64,000 nucleotides of DNA from Bacteroidetes bacterium GWF2_38_335. Its GTDB lineage: Bacteria; Bacteroidota; Bacteroidia; Bacteroidales; GWF2-38-335. The stretch lies in the NCBI GenBank assembly GCA_001769535.1, contig MEOH01000015.1:1-64000 (forward strand), given 5' to 3'. The position numbers and the translations under genes are program-made. Of this stretch, positions 51,865 through 60,432 are shown in pieces. The notes under the pieces were generated by a model. It was given only the letters and a program-made list of their open reading frames with translations. It was not told the origin of the DNA and did not search any database. Positions within the stretch are counted from its first letter, which is position 1. Each line of letters starts with the position of its first letter.

Positions 51865-52902
51865 TTACTCCTGTTTCAGCATTTTTTTAATGCCATCAGT
51901 CATAAAAACTTCATTTTTTGACTTTTCAGAATAAATTAGGTACACCTCAATGCCTTTATGATTTTTCACAAACTCCCTGGTTTTTTCAAGTCCCAATACC
52001 ATAAAGGCTGTTGCGTATGCATCAGCAGACATGCAATCTGCGATCATAACAGTTGCGCTTAACAAATTGTGCTTCACAGGGTAGCCGGTAGCCGGATCAA
52101 TGGTATGGCTGTACCTGATGCCGTCTTTTTCATAAAACTGACGATAATTCCCGGAAGTTGCTATTGACACATCGGTCAAAGAAAGAATGGCCTGGGTTTG
52201 TCGGTTTTCATAACCTGAGTTGTCAAGGGGTTTATCTATTCCAACCGACCATTTTGCCCCACCCGGTTTTGTTCCCGATGCCCTAACCTCTCCTCCTATT
52301 TCAACAATAAAATCTTTAATGTCATTTTCCAGAAGAAAATCTGAAATCACATCTACGGCATAACCCTGGGCAATTGCATTGGCATCAAGTTTCATTTCAG
52401 GTGTTTCTTTGGTAATTTTCCCATTTACCTCCTTGATTTTTTTGTAACCCACCAGTCCCTTTAAACTATCAATATTTAATCTGTCAACATCTACACTATC
52501 AATGTGTTTTGTTTTTTTTGCTCCAAAATTCCATGCATTGACAAGCGGTGCAACGGTTATATCAAATGCGCCATTTGTTTTTTCTGAAATTTCCATTGAT
52601 TTTCTGAAACAAACCAGAAAATAATTGTCTGAAGTTTGATCAAGTTCATTGCGGTTGATTTTTGATATCACAGATGCTGAATCATAGACAGAAAGAGATT
52701 TGTTAAAATCATCAAGAATGGAATTTATCTCTTTTGAAAAATTTCTGTTTTCCTTATCGAAATATTTAACATGCAGCTGAGTACCCTGAGCAAAACCATC
52801 AATTACTATTGGATTCAAAGTTTCGCTTTCTTTATTAGCATTTTGGCTGCATGAAAAGAAAAACAGCGAAATGAAAAGTGACAGAAGAATTTTATTGATC
52901 AT
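51865..52902 (-). CDS. apbE: FAD:protein FMN transferase ApbE (lipoprotein)
   Basis: Attaches FMN through a phosphoester to Thr/Ser of Nqr/Rnf subunits in the periplasm. The 345-residue protein has a lipoprotein signal peptide ending FFFSC (Cys at about 18). The ApbE motifs are visible: FAQGTQLHVKYF, FDITVAPLVNAWNFG, LDANAIAQGYAVDVISDFL, VEIGGEVRASGTKPGGAKWS, SHTIDPATGYPV and MSADAYATAFMVLGLEK. Those surrounding SADAYAT and the Asp/Thr bind Mg and FAD. The obvious targets in this genome are RnfG and RnfD encoded 31 kb away. It has its own consensus promoter 18 bases before the ATG. Confidence 0.94.
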   Translation of the reverse strand: MINKILLSLFISLFFFSCSQNANKESETLNPIVIDGFAQGTQLHVKYFDKENRNFSKEINSILDDFNKSLSVYDSASVISKINRNELDQTSDNYFLVCFRKSMEISEKTNGAFDITVAPLVNAWNFGAKKTKHIDSVDVDRLNIDSLKGLVGYKKIKEVNGKITKETPEMKLDANAIAQGYAVDVISDFLLENDIKDFIVEIGGEVRASGTKPGGAKWSVGIDKPLDNSGYENRQTQAILSLTDVSIATSGNYRQFYEKDGIRYSHTIDPATGYPVKHNLLSATVMIADCMSADAYATAFMVLGLEKTREFVKNHKGIEVYLIYSEKSKNEVFMTDGIKKMLKQE

Positions 52903-52920
52903 GCGTTTTTATTTTTGTTG

Positions 52921-52950
52921 CAAAGATAGTTTTTTGGAATATAAGCTCAA
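52921..52950 (-). promoter_or_regulatory. Promoter of apbE
   Basis: On the minus strand TTG (52950-52948), a 19-base spacer and TATCTTTG (52928-52921) match the consensus; the ATG is at 52902. Confidence 0.7.
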
Positions 52951-52967
52951 AGCTTTGCTCATTGATG

Positions 52968-53861
52968 TTATTCTGCAGTAATGTATGGTTCCAGTTTTTT
53001 AAATATTTCCTCATCAACAATGTTATCTTTAAGCAATGATTTTACCTCTTTCACTTTTCCGGTAATTTTCACATATTCAATAAAATCGCGGGCGGTTTTT
53101 TTATTAAAGTAAGGCATTCTGATCAAATCCTTATATGTTGCATTATTGATGTTTATTTTATTGATCTGAGCCGGGTCGGCTTTAACCTGATCTTTTATGC
53201 TACTATACTTTTCTTCGTCAATTCCATATACTTCCTTTAACTGCTCACAGCTTATGAACCCTCCCAACAAATCTCTGTACCTGATGATGCGGTTTGCAAA
53301 CGAAGGTCCAATTCCTCTTATTTCAAGCAAATCTTCATAGGTCGCAGAATTTAAATCGACCATTACAGGTTCCCTTTTTGCCGTTGTATATTTTTCCTTA
53401 TAATCCTGTTTTTTAAAATTTGGATACCTGGTGTTCTCAATCCTCACATAATTTTTAAGAAATTCAAACTGTTCGGGTGATATCCCGTAAATATTACCCA
53501 AATCTTCAGCATCAAAGAATTTTCCTCCCTTTGCCCTGAAATTTAGTATGGTTTTTATCTGCCTTTCCGACATTCCAAGTTTTTTCCATTCATCGGCTCC
53601 GATTTTGTTCGGGTCAAAATAAAAAAGGTCCGATTCTTTAATCCGCCAATTATCATTGTTTTCACCAAACTCATTTTGCAATGACATCTGCGCATAAAAA
53701 TCATCCACTTCTTTTTCAAATTCCGTAAAATCCGCATGGTTTTTACTTTCACCCAAAAACTCTGGAAGGATGATCATTACTGTTATTGCAGCAATCAGAA
53801 AAATTATTCCCGATTTTTCGCCACGGGTAAAATTGAGCCAGTCTCTGAGATAAGAATTCAT
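52968..53861 (-). CDS. Membrane-anchored helix-hairpin-helix protein (ComEA-like repeats)
   Basis: A 297-residue protein. One hydrophobic segment near the N-terminus (SGIIFLIAAITVMIILPEFL, about 17-36) suggests an anchor facing the periplasm. Three or four helix-hairpin-helix units follow: MSERQIKTILNFRAKGGKFF DAEDLGNIYGIS; MVDLNSATYEDLLEIRGIGP SFANRIIRYRDLLGGF; INKININNATYKDLIRMPYF NKKTARDFI. These are the DNA-binding type found in ComEA, and GIGPSFANRIIRYR is a classic one. A role in DNA binding or uptake is possible; many Bacteroidota carry this gene without a complete competence system. No competence genes are nearby. Confidence 0.85.
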   Translation of the reverse strand: MNSYLRDWLNFTRGEKSGIIFLIAAITVMIILPEFLGESKNHADFTEFEKEVDDFYAQMSLQNEFGENNDNWRIKESDLFYFDPNKIGADEWKKLGMSERQIKTILNFRAKGGKFFDAEDLGNIYGISPEQFEFLKNYVRIENTRYPNFKKQDYKEKYTTAKREPVMVDLNSATYEDLLEIRGIGPSFANRIIRYRDLLGGFISCEQLKEVYGIDEEKYSSIKDQVKADPAQINKININNATYKDLIRMPYFNKKTARDFIEYVKITGKVKEVKSLLKDNIVDEEIFKKLEPYITAE

Positions 53862-53945
53862 TTTGCTACATAATACATTACTTTGTAAATATATTACGTT
53901 AGTTTTAAATCTGCAAAAGAAACCCGGTTTTTATTTCTGAAAAAA

Positions 53946-54227
53946 TCAGTTGGTATCGTGATGAGGCCTGCTGTTTTCTGCAAGTTTGGCAATCATTGAG
54001 GCCATTTGCTGATTGGTTCTCACCACTTGTTCAGCAAACTGATTGAGTTCATTAATCTTACGCTCCTGATTTTTTACATCATCAGCTAGTTTCATACTTG
54101 ATTTAGCGAGATGCTCTATTGTTTTGGCTGCAACTCCAAGAGTTTTTTCAAGTCCGATGATTTTTTCGGCTATTTCTCTATTGTTCTTACCAATCAATTC
54201 TTCAATTTTATTTATTCTTTCTTCCAT
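53946..54227 (-). CDS. Coiled-coil hypothetical protein
   Basis: A 93-residue protein, helical along nearly its whole length with a heptad-like pattern (MEERINKIEELIGKNNREIA, GLEKTLGVAAKTIEHLAK, MKLADDVKNQERKINELNQF). It has no signal peptide or membrane helix and ends in a His-rich tail (SRPHHDTN). It probably forms an oligomeric coiled coil. It is a single gene between two AT-rich gaps. I do not recognise a family. Confidence 0.55.
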   Translation of the reverse strand: MEERINKIEELIGKNNREIAEKIIGLEKTLGVAAKTIEHLAKSSMKLADDVKNQERKINELNQFAEQVVRTNQQMASMIAKLAENSRPHHDTN

Positions 54228-54329
54228 TATATATAATTTACAGGTATTTAATCACATTTTTAACAAACAGTAAGATATATGTGTTAAGTTTTTTTTATAT
54301 TTGGTTTCTTAAATATTAACTATTGATCT

Positions 54330-55928
54330 ATGAATAAGTTCATATTACTTTTTACAATATTAGCCATTTCCTTTCTAAATATTGATGCCCAGAAAGTAAA
54401 TAAAAAGAAAGAATTTAAAGAAGCGACCCGTTTGATAGGGCTGAAAGACTATAAATCAGCTCAAAAGCATGCGAATCGATTATACCTTTTGGAAAAATCA
54501 AATGCAAATTTCAATTACCTTCTGGGTCTTTGTTTGTTAAACTCAGATCTTGAAAAGCCCCAGTCCATTCAGCATCTTGAAAGAGCTTCAGCAAGTGTTA
54601 CAAAAGATTATATCTTTGAAGATCCCAGTGAAAAAAAGGCTCCTGTAATTTCTGTATATTACCTCGGCATGGCTTATCATTACAATAATGAATTTGATAA
54701 AGCAATTGAAACTGCCAATAAATATAAATCTCTGGTTAGTGATGAGGCAGAAAAACAGAATGCTGACCAGATAATCAGTTATTGCCAGAACGCCAAAAAC
54801 TTCATCAAGGATCCCATTGATATTACCATTGAAAACCTGAAAGGAATCAATTCGGAATATGATGAGCACACACCTATAATTGCCGGAAATGAAGACCTGA
54901 TGATATTTACATCCCGCAGACCGGGTTCAACCGGCAACCTTATTGCTGACGATGGCAAATACTTTGAAGATATTTATTTTTCCAGATTTGAAAACGGCAG
55001 TTGGTCGGCTCCTCAAAAGATCAGCAAAAACATCAACACTGATGCTCATGACGCGTCAGTTTGTATTTCCCCAGACGGTCAGGAACTTTTTATTTTTCGT
55101 GATGAAGATGGTGTTGGTAATTTATTCCATTCTTTTTATGACAGCACTGATTGGACAATCCCCAAAAGACTTGAATCAAATATAAATACTCAGTTCCGCG
55201 AAACACACGCGTCCTTCACATCCAATACTTTATACTTTACCAGCGACCGCAAAGAAGGTTCAGGAGGAAAAGACTTATATGTTGTTAAAAGACTTCCCAC
55301 AGGGGAATGGAGTTTAGCCCAAAACATGGGAGAAACAATCAACACTCCATTTGACGAAGAAGGTCCGTTTATCCATCCCGACGGCCAAACACTGTATTTC
55401 AGCAGTAAAGGTCACAATTCAATGGGCGGATACGACTTATTTTTCTGTCAGCTGCAACCCGACGGGACATGGTCGAAGCCTCAGAATCTGGGATATCCTA
55501 TCAATACCACAGGCGACGATGTTTTTTATGTGCTTTCAAATGATGGAAAAAGAGCGTATTATTCTTCCATAAAAAAGGAAGGACTTGGCGGAAGGGATCT
55601 TTACATGATGAACCTGCTTTCGTTGCCTGAGAGGTCAACCGTGGTTATCAAGGGTGTTGTCAGAATGGCCGGATCAGCTGATATTCCAAAGGATATTACC
55701 ATTACAGTAACTGAGGTAAAAACAGGTGTGTTAATTGGCAAGTACCGCCCCAACTCATCCACCGGAAAATACACCATAATTTTAAGAAACGGCAGGGAAT
55801 ATAAACTTGCCTGCGAAGCCGACAATTGTAAATTCAAGGAAGAAATTTTAAAAGTTCCGGATGACGCTTCCTATTTCGAGCTAAGCAAACCAATTTACAT
55901 GGATCCGCTGGGTATTATTGAAAAATAA
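54330..55928 (+). CDS. Secreted TPR/PD40 (TolB-like propeller) protein
   Basis: A 532-residue protein with a signal peptide (MNKFILLFTILAISFLNIDA). Residues about 22-155 form TPR-like helices (ATRLIGLKDYKSAQKHANRL, YYLGMAYHYNNEFDKAIETA). PD40 repeats at about 170-430 build a propeller: DEHTPIIAGNEDLMIFTSRR, DASVCISPDGQELFIFRDED, GKDLYVVKRLPTGEWSLAQN, PFIHPDGQTLYFSSKGHNSM. The C-terminal 100 residues look like a carboxypeptidase-regulatory-like strand domain. The architecture resembles OmpA-family TPR/PD40 proteins (such as PorE) but lacks the C-terminal OmpA peptidoglycan-binding domain. A TATATTTG box lies 27 bases before the ATG. Confidence 0.82.
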   Translation: MNKFILLFTILAISFLNIDAQKVNKKKEFKEATRLIGLKDYKSAQKHANRLYLLEKSNANFNYLLGLCLLNSDLEKPQSIQHLERASASVTKDYIFEDPSEKKAPVISVYYLGMAYHYNNEFDKAIETANKYKSLVSDEAEKQNADQIISYCQNAKNFIKDPIDITIENLKGINSEYDEHTPIIAGNEDLMIFTSRRPGSTGNLIADDGKYFEDIYFSRFENGSWSAPQKISKNINTDAHDASVCISPDGQELFIFRDEDGVGNLFHSFYDSTDWTIPKRLESNINTQFRETHASFTSNTLYFTSDRKEGSGGKDLYVVKRLPTGEWSLAQNMGETINTPFDEEGPFIHPDGQTLYFSSKGHNSMGGYDLFFCQLQPDGTWSKPQNLGYPINTTGDDVFYVLSNDGKRAYYSSIKKEGLGGRDLYMMNLLSLPERSTVVIKGVVRMAGSADIPKDITITVTEVKTGVLIGKYRPNSSTGKYTIILRNGREYKLACEADNCKFKEEILKVPDDASYFELSKPIYMDPLGIIEK

Positions 55929-56359
55929 TCGGGAATTTCGGAGAGAAATGAATATTTTTTTTCTTTGAGGTCCAGTTTGCAACAATAATGCTCCAAACCA
56001 TTTGTTACAATCAGGTATTCAACTTGTAATTTAATATTATATCCGGCAATCTGTTCAAAAACTTTGTCGGTGATTTTTATTTCAGGAGCTTTGCATTCAA
56101 TGATCATTATGGGAGCCGGACTTTTATCAAAAACCACGACATCAAATCTTCTGTTTAATCCGTTATATCTGATTGATCCCTCAACTGTTATGAGTTGCTG
56201 TGGGTAAGATTTCATTTCAGTGAGAAACCGCACAAAATTTTGCCTGACCCATTCCTCCGGGGTTAACACAACAAACTTTTTCCTGGATGAATCAAATATT
56301 AATTTTTTTCCATCCTTTTCAATAATTCTGAATTCAAATTCGGGCAGGTTTAACCGCAT
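55895..56359 (-). CDS. HsdR N-terminal-like PD-(D/E)xK domain protein
   Basis: A 154-residue protein matching the type I restriction enzyme R N-terminal domain family (HSDR_N_2). The nuclease-fold core is visible: strand NRRFDVVVFDKS with the Asp, and PIMIIECKAPE, the E-x-K motif. A preceding helix (VRQNFVRFLTEMKSYPQQLI) is also typical. It is not part of a restriction system: there is no HsdM or HsdS and no helicase part. In Bacteroidota this small gene is commonly linked to holA and AMP nucleosidase, as here (both follow in the opposite direction). Its 3' end overlaps the convergent PD40 gene by 34 bases. Function unknown. Confidence 0.85.
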   Translation of the reverse strand: MRLNLPEFEFRIIEKDGKKLIFDSSRKKFVVLTPEEWVRQNFVRFLTEMKSYPQQLITVEGSIRYNGLNRRFDVVVFDKSPAPIMIIECKAPEIKITDKVFEQIAGYNIKLQVEYLIVTNGLEHYCCKLDLKEKKYSFLSEIPDYFSIIPSGSM

Positions 56360-56467
56360 ATTTTTCTTTTTACGGATGGTAAGATAGTAAAATTTTATCA
56401 GATTTATATTGTATTTATATCTTTAAAAACAATAATAACTCAGTTTTCCAATCCTTTTATTTTTTAG

Positions 56468-56475
56468 TAAATTTG
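56468..56475 (+). promoter_or_regulatory. Candidate -7 box before the AMP nucleosidase gene
   Basis: TAAATTTG matches the -7 consensus, 29 bases before the ATG at 56505. The upstream TTG is not clear, so this is a partial promoter. Confidence 0.4.
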
Positions 56476-56504
56476 CGCTATATTTAAGGATTAATTTTTC
56501 GTGT

Positions 56505-57275
56505 ATGAAAACAAAAAAGGAAATTGTTGAAAATTGGCTCCCACGTTATACTGGCAGACCATTAGAGGAGTTTACAGATTATATCCTGCTTACAAATTTT
56601 CAACTGTATGTTGAACTTTTTGCGGAAAAATTCAATGTCCCGATGTACGGACAGCATGCCAATATGCCCAACGCTTCTGCTGAAGGCGTTACCATAATAA
56701 ATTTCGGGATGGGCAGTCCAAACGCCGCAACCATTATGGACCTTTTGAGTGCCATAAAACCAAAAGCGGTATTATTTCTTGGCAAATGTGGCGGATTGAA
56801 AAAGAAAAATGACCTAGGTGATTTTATTTTACCCATCGCAGCCATACGTTCCGAAGGTACTTCAAACGACTACCTTCCTCCCGAAGTCCCTGCCCTTCCG
56901 GCATTTATGCTTCAGCGTGCCGTTTCAACCAGCATCCGTGATTACCAAAGGGACTATTGGACAGGAACAGTGCTGACAACAAATAAAAGAGTGTGGGAGT
57001 ATGATACCCGATTTAAAAAATATCTGATGAAAACCAGAGCCATGGCCATTGATATGGAAACAGCCACCATTTTTGTTGTGGGTTTCGATAACGGAATTCC
57101 TAGCGGCGCACTGCTTTTGGTTTCAGACCAGCCAATGATTTCAACCGGAATTAAAACTTCAGAAAGCGACAAAAAAATCACCCATAACTTTGTTGATGAC
57201 CACATCCAGATTGGTATAAATGCCCTTAAGCTGATAAAAAATGAAGGCAAATCGGTTAAACATCTGAGATTCTGA
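56505..57275 (+). CDS. amn: AMP nucleosidase
   Basis: Hydrolyses AMP to adenine and ribose 5-phosphate. The 256-residue protein is a single phosphorylase/nucleosidase-type domain: IINFGMGSPNAATIMDLLSA, LFLGKCGGLKKKNDLGDFIL, SEGTSNDYLPPEVPAL and the nucleoside-site motif MAIDMETATIFVVGF. E. coli Amn is about twice as long; the short Bacteroidota form lacks its N-terminal regulatory domain. It precedes holA by 2 bases, so they share a transcript. Confidence 0.88.
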   Translation: MKTKKEIVENWLPRYTGRPLEEFTDYILLTNFQLYVELFAEKFNVPMYGQHANMPNASAEGVTIINFGMGSPNAATIMDLLSAIKPKAVLFLGKCGGLKKKNDLGDFILPIAAIRSEGTSNDYLPPEVPALPAFMLQRAVSTSIRDYQRDYWTGTVLTTNKRVWEYDTRFKKYLMKTRAMAIDMETATIFVVGFDNGIPSGALLLVSDQPMISTGIKTSESDKKITHNFVDDHIQIGINALKLIKNEGKSVKHLRF

Positions 57276-57277
57276 TT

Positions 57278-58279
57278 ATGACACACGAAGCAGTATTAAA
57301 AGACCTCAGGGATAAAAAATATCATCCGGTTTATTTTCTTTCAGGTGAAGAGCCATATTATATCGATGTAGTTTCGGATTTCATTTCAGCCAATGTTCTT
57401 AATGAAGCTGAAAAATCTTTCAATCAAACTGTATATTATGGCAAGGACACTTCCATTGAAAATGTGATTACCACTGCCAGGCGATTTCCAATGATGGCCA
57501 GTCATCAGGTTGTGATCGTAAAAGAAGCGCAGGATCTGAAAAAGATTGACATCCTTGACAAATACCTTGATGCCCCGTTAAAATCAACTATACTGGTTAT
57601 CTGTTATAAGAAAAAACTTGACGGCCGGACAAATTTCGCCAAGTCTTTGCAAAAGAAATGCATTTATATGGACAGCGAAAAAATCAGGGATTACAAGTTG
57701 CCTGATTGGATTGTTGGTCATGTAATGTCTATCGGTTATGAAATTGATATGAAATCAGCGGTATTGCTTGGCGATTATCTTGGTGCCGATCTTGGAAAGA
57801 TTATCGGAGAGATCAACAAGCTAAAAATTGTGTTGGAAACAAAAAAAACCAAAAAGATAACCCCCGAGCTTATAGAGCAAAACATAGGAATCAGCAAGGA
57901 GTATAATCCGCTGGAGCTTAACAATGCTCTTATGAAAAAAGACGTGCTAAAGGCCAATACAATCATCAGGTATTTTGGCAAGAATCCACGGGAATATCCG
58001 ATGCCATTAATCATCGGTTTTTTATTCAATACTTTTTCAAAATTGCTGATATATTATTACGTGGAAAATAAAACCGATAAAAAAGTTTTGGCCGACTCCA
58101 TGGGAGTTCCTCCTTTTTTTCTGAACGATTATATTGATGCTGCAAAAAGATATCCTGCAAGAAAACTTGTAGAAATCATTTCAGTAATCAGGGAATATGA
58201 TCTTAAATCAAAGGGAGTAAATGCGGATACCGACGACGGAGAATTGATGAAAGAGCTTGTATATAAAATATTGCATTAA
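57278..58279 (+). CDS. holA: DNA polymerase III subunit delta
   Basis: Clamp-loader wrench subunit of the replicase. The 333-residue protein has the N-terminal motif YHPVYFLSGEEPYYIDVVSD, the VIVKEAQDL strand, and the domain III helices ending YDLKSKGVNADTDDGELMKE. A central helical domain contains LNNALMKKDVLKANTIIRYF. Length is typical for the family. It is co-transcribed with the AMP nucleosidase gene, and a terminator follows. Confidence 0.93.
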   Translation: MTHEAVLKDLRDKKYHPVYFLSGEEPYYIDVVSDFISANVLNEAEKSFNQTVYYGKDTSIENVITTARRFPMMASHQVVIVKEAQDLKKIDILDKYLDAPLKSTILVICYKKKLDGRTNFAKSLQKKCIYMDSEKIRDYKLPDWIVGHVMSIGYEIDMKSAVLLGDYLGADLGKIIGEINKLKIVLETKKTKKITPELIEQNIGISKEYNPLELNNALMKKDVLKANTIIRYFGKNPREYPMPLIIGFLFNTFSKLLIYYYVENKTDKKVLADSMGVPPFFLNDYIDAAKRYPARKLVEIISVIREYDLKSKGVNADTDDGELMKELVYKILH

Positions 58280-58281
58280 AA

Positions 58282-58310
58282 AAAAAAAGCTGCTCACCGC
58301 AGCTTTTTTT
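58282..58310. terminator. Bidirectional terminator after holA
   Basis: GCTGC-TCACC-GCAGC with A tract before and T7 after, between the convergent stops of holA (58279) and the membrane-protein gene (58319). Confidence 0.85.
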
Positions 58311-58318
58311 AAATCTTT

Positions 58319-58759
58319 TTAACCAAGATGCTTTAGCTTAGTCGCATACCCGATGATAAACAAGAGAGAAATCAAACCCAATACAATACCGGCAGGAGTT
58401 CCGCCTAAAACCATCAGAATAACCCAAATACCATTGCAGGCAGCATAGATGTAAAAACCAACTTTTTTGCCTTTTTGCATCATTGCCGGACCAATTATTG
58501 TCCCAATATTCAGAACCAATAAAATTACAATTGTAATCCTGATGATATTCAATGCAGCCTCTCCTTCACCAAATTTACTAAAAGCTTCTTCAAGATCAAT
58601 TGTATCAAGAACTGATTCAAAAGCAACAAGAAACCATAGAAATAGTAGGGCTAAGATTCCTGATCCAATGTAAGAAAAAACAGCCAGAGTATTTACCATT
58701 CCCGGTACTTTCTTTTTACCAACAGTTGTTTGCGAATCTAATACATCATTTTGTTCCAT
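58319..58759 (-). CDS. Small four-helix membrane protein
   Basis: A 146-residue protein with four hydrophobic helices at about 22-45, 72-95, 98-117 and 119-140. The N-terminus is hydrophilic (MEQNDVLDSQTTVGKKKVPG). The sequence has no recognised motif; helices 3 and 4 carry Gly-rich patterns (GGTPAGIVLGLISLLFIIGY). Monocistronic; convergent with holA. Function unknown. Confidence 0.7.
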   Translation of the reverse strand: MEQNDVLDSQTTVGKKKVPGMVNTLAVFSYIGSGILALLFLWFLVAFESVLDTIDLEEAFSKFGEGEAALNIIRITIVILLVLNIGTIIGPAMMQKGKKVGFYIYAACNGIWVILMVLGGTPAGIVLGLISLLFIIGYATKLKHLG

Positions 58760-58864
58760 AGTTATTATTTTTGGTTAATATTAAACAACTTTATTTTATA
58801 CACATTTTTCAAAAAAAAGTTTCAAAAAAAAGAACACATAATAATTATATGTGTCCTGTATAAA
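58760..58864. other. AT-rich gap with small inverted repeat
   Basis: Contains ACACATAATAATTATATGTGT (58835-58855; written here as one near-palindrome of 21 bases split by its A/T centre is ACACATAATA-ATTATATGTGT) and poly-A tracts. No coding frame. Confidence 0.4.
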
Positions 58865-59078
58865 AATATGACTATCGGTTAAGATTAATAATAAAAACCC
58901 TTAATAAACACAGTTCATTGCGAGACACTTCTGAAAATTAATTACTTAATTGAATGTTTGTATGTCGAAGCAATCTCTCTATTTAATTCGGGTATTTAAT
59001 AAAGAGATTGCTTCGTTCCTCGCAATGAACGATCAATAATAGGTATCTCAATTATTAATGTTTTCCGATAGTCATATT
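58865..59078. repeat. MITE-like palindromic element of 214 bp
   Basis: AATATGACTATCGG at 58865-58878 is perfectly inverted at 59065-59078. Within it, TTCATTGCGAG (58914-58924) and its complement (59019-59029) lie at equal distance from the ends, and GAAGCAATCTCT (58967-58978) pairs with AGAGATTGCTTC (59003-59014). The left half carries an extra roughly 40-bp stretch between the inner pairs. No reading frame. The right half contains the 22-base sequence shared with 14727-14748. Confidence 0.7.
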
Positions 59079-59094
59079 AAAAAATAAAACTATC

Positions 59095-60432
59095 TTAATC
59101 AATATCTTTTTCTTCTTCAATAAACCTGATTCCATATTCCTCAAGTTCCTTGAGAATTGGCTCATACATAAAGGGTTTAGTGGGAACATGGACACCCTCC
59201 GCTTTAATTTCTCCGGTCATAAACAGGCGGGTGGCAATGGCAAGGGGCAGCCCAACAGTAATAGACATTGCTGTATGGGTATTGTCCTGACCTTTGATCA
59301 CCATGGAAGAAATAATTTCCTTTTTAACACCATTTAATTCATAATCAATCTGGTGCTGCATTACAATCATATCTTTATCACCGGGTTCAAGAGTCCATTT
59401 TTCCTCTAAAAGTTTTTGAAGTATCTGGGCCGGAGTGGCATTAGACATGCCCACAGGTTTGTTTTCAAAAACACCCAGCCATTCCAGTTTTTTCATTACT
59501 GAACCATTTCTTTCAAGATTCAGATATTCACAAAGTTTTTCTTCAACGGGTTTAACGCGGTCGTATTTCAGAAACGAATTAATATAATCGCGGTAAGTCA
59601 TATTTTCTGAATTCTCAACCACATAGGTATCGTCAGTTGCACCAAGCTGAACAAAAACATTCCATGCTTCACAATATCCCGGACGGCGCATTGTTCCCCT
59701 GAACATTGTTGGAATATCCTGTAAATCATACGTTTCACGGTATGAAAGAGAATCTCTGTTGGCATAAATTTCAAATTCTCCGTAATTAAGAACGGTTGTT
59801 GTCTGTAACCGTCTGTATAATTGATGATAAGGGATATACTTATATCTTCCATCCCTGATGAATCTTGAAACACCTTGTCCGGCCAGCACAACATTCCTTG
59901 GGTTCCATGTAAATTTGTAGTTCCATGGATTATTATCATATTCAGGGGCAACCAATCCGCCGGTATTTGATCTGAATGCCAAAACCTTACCTCCTTTAGC
60001 CCTGATTCCGTCGATGATTTTCATTGCCGACATATGGTCAATTCCAGGATCAACGCCCAGCTCATTTAAAAGAGCAACACCTTTAAGTTTTGCTTCTTCA
60101 TCAAGGGCTTTCATATCTGGCGAAACATAACTGGCAGTAATCATATGGGTTCCTGTTTTAACACAGTCAACTGCCACCAGCGGGTGCATTTTTGCCGGAA
60201 GCATTGAAATGACCACATCAGCCTGTTCAATTTCTACAAACCTAAGGTTCTCGTTATTGATGTCAAACTTTATGGCTTTTCCATTTGGATGCCCGTTGAC
60301 TTTTTTTGCGGCAAGATCAAGATCCATATCTCCCACAACAATTTGCCATTTGTTTTCTTCAGAATGGTCAAGCAGGTATTTGATCATGGTTGATGATGAC
60401 AAACCTGCGCCTAATATTAATATTTTTTTCAT
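59095..60432 (-). CDS. Saccharopine dehydrogenase-family protein
   Basis: A 445-residue NAD(P)-dependent protein of the saccharopine-dehydrogenase/Lys9 type. The N-terminal Rossmann motif is KKILILGAGLSSSTMIKYLL, with ADVVISMLPAKMHPLVAVDC. The C-terminal catalytic region includes GVALLNELGVDPGIDHMSAM, FRSNTGGLVAPEYDNNPWNY KFTW, and the GQDNTHTAMSITVGLPLAIA segment. In other organisms the family makes glutamate from saccharopine in lysine metabolism; bacteria with dapF do not need it for synthesis, so here it may act in lysine breakdown. The MITE-like element lies 17 bases beyond its stop. The reaction is uncertain. Confidence 0.85.
   Translation of the reverse strand: MKKILILGAGLSSSTMIKYLLDHSEENKWQIVVGDMDLDLAAKKVNGHPNGKAIKFDINNENLRFVEIEQADVVISMLPAKMHPLVAVDCVKTGTHMITASYVSPDMKALDEEAKLKGVALLNELGVDPGIDHMSAMKIIDGIRAKGGKVLAFRSNTGGLVAPEYDNNPWNYKFTWNPRNVVLAGQGVSRFIRDGRYKYIPYHQLYRRLQTTTVLNYGEFEIYANRDSLSYRETYDLQDIPTMFRGTMRRPGYCEAWNVFVQLGATDDTYVVENSENMTYRDYINSFLKYDRVKPVEEKLCEYLNLERNGSVMKKLEWLGVFENKPVGMSNATPAQILQKLLEEKWTLEPGDKDMIVMQHQIDYELNGVKKEIISSMVIKGQDNTHTAMSITVGLPLAIATRLFMTGEIKAEGVHVPTKPFMYEPILKELEEYGIRFIEEEKDID

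Noticed and set aside
55895-56359. A restriction-modification system suggested by the HsdR-like domain
   Set aside because: No methylase, specificity subunit or helicase is present, and the neighbours are housekeeping genes.
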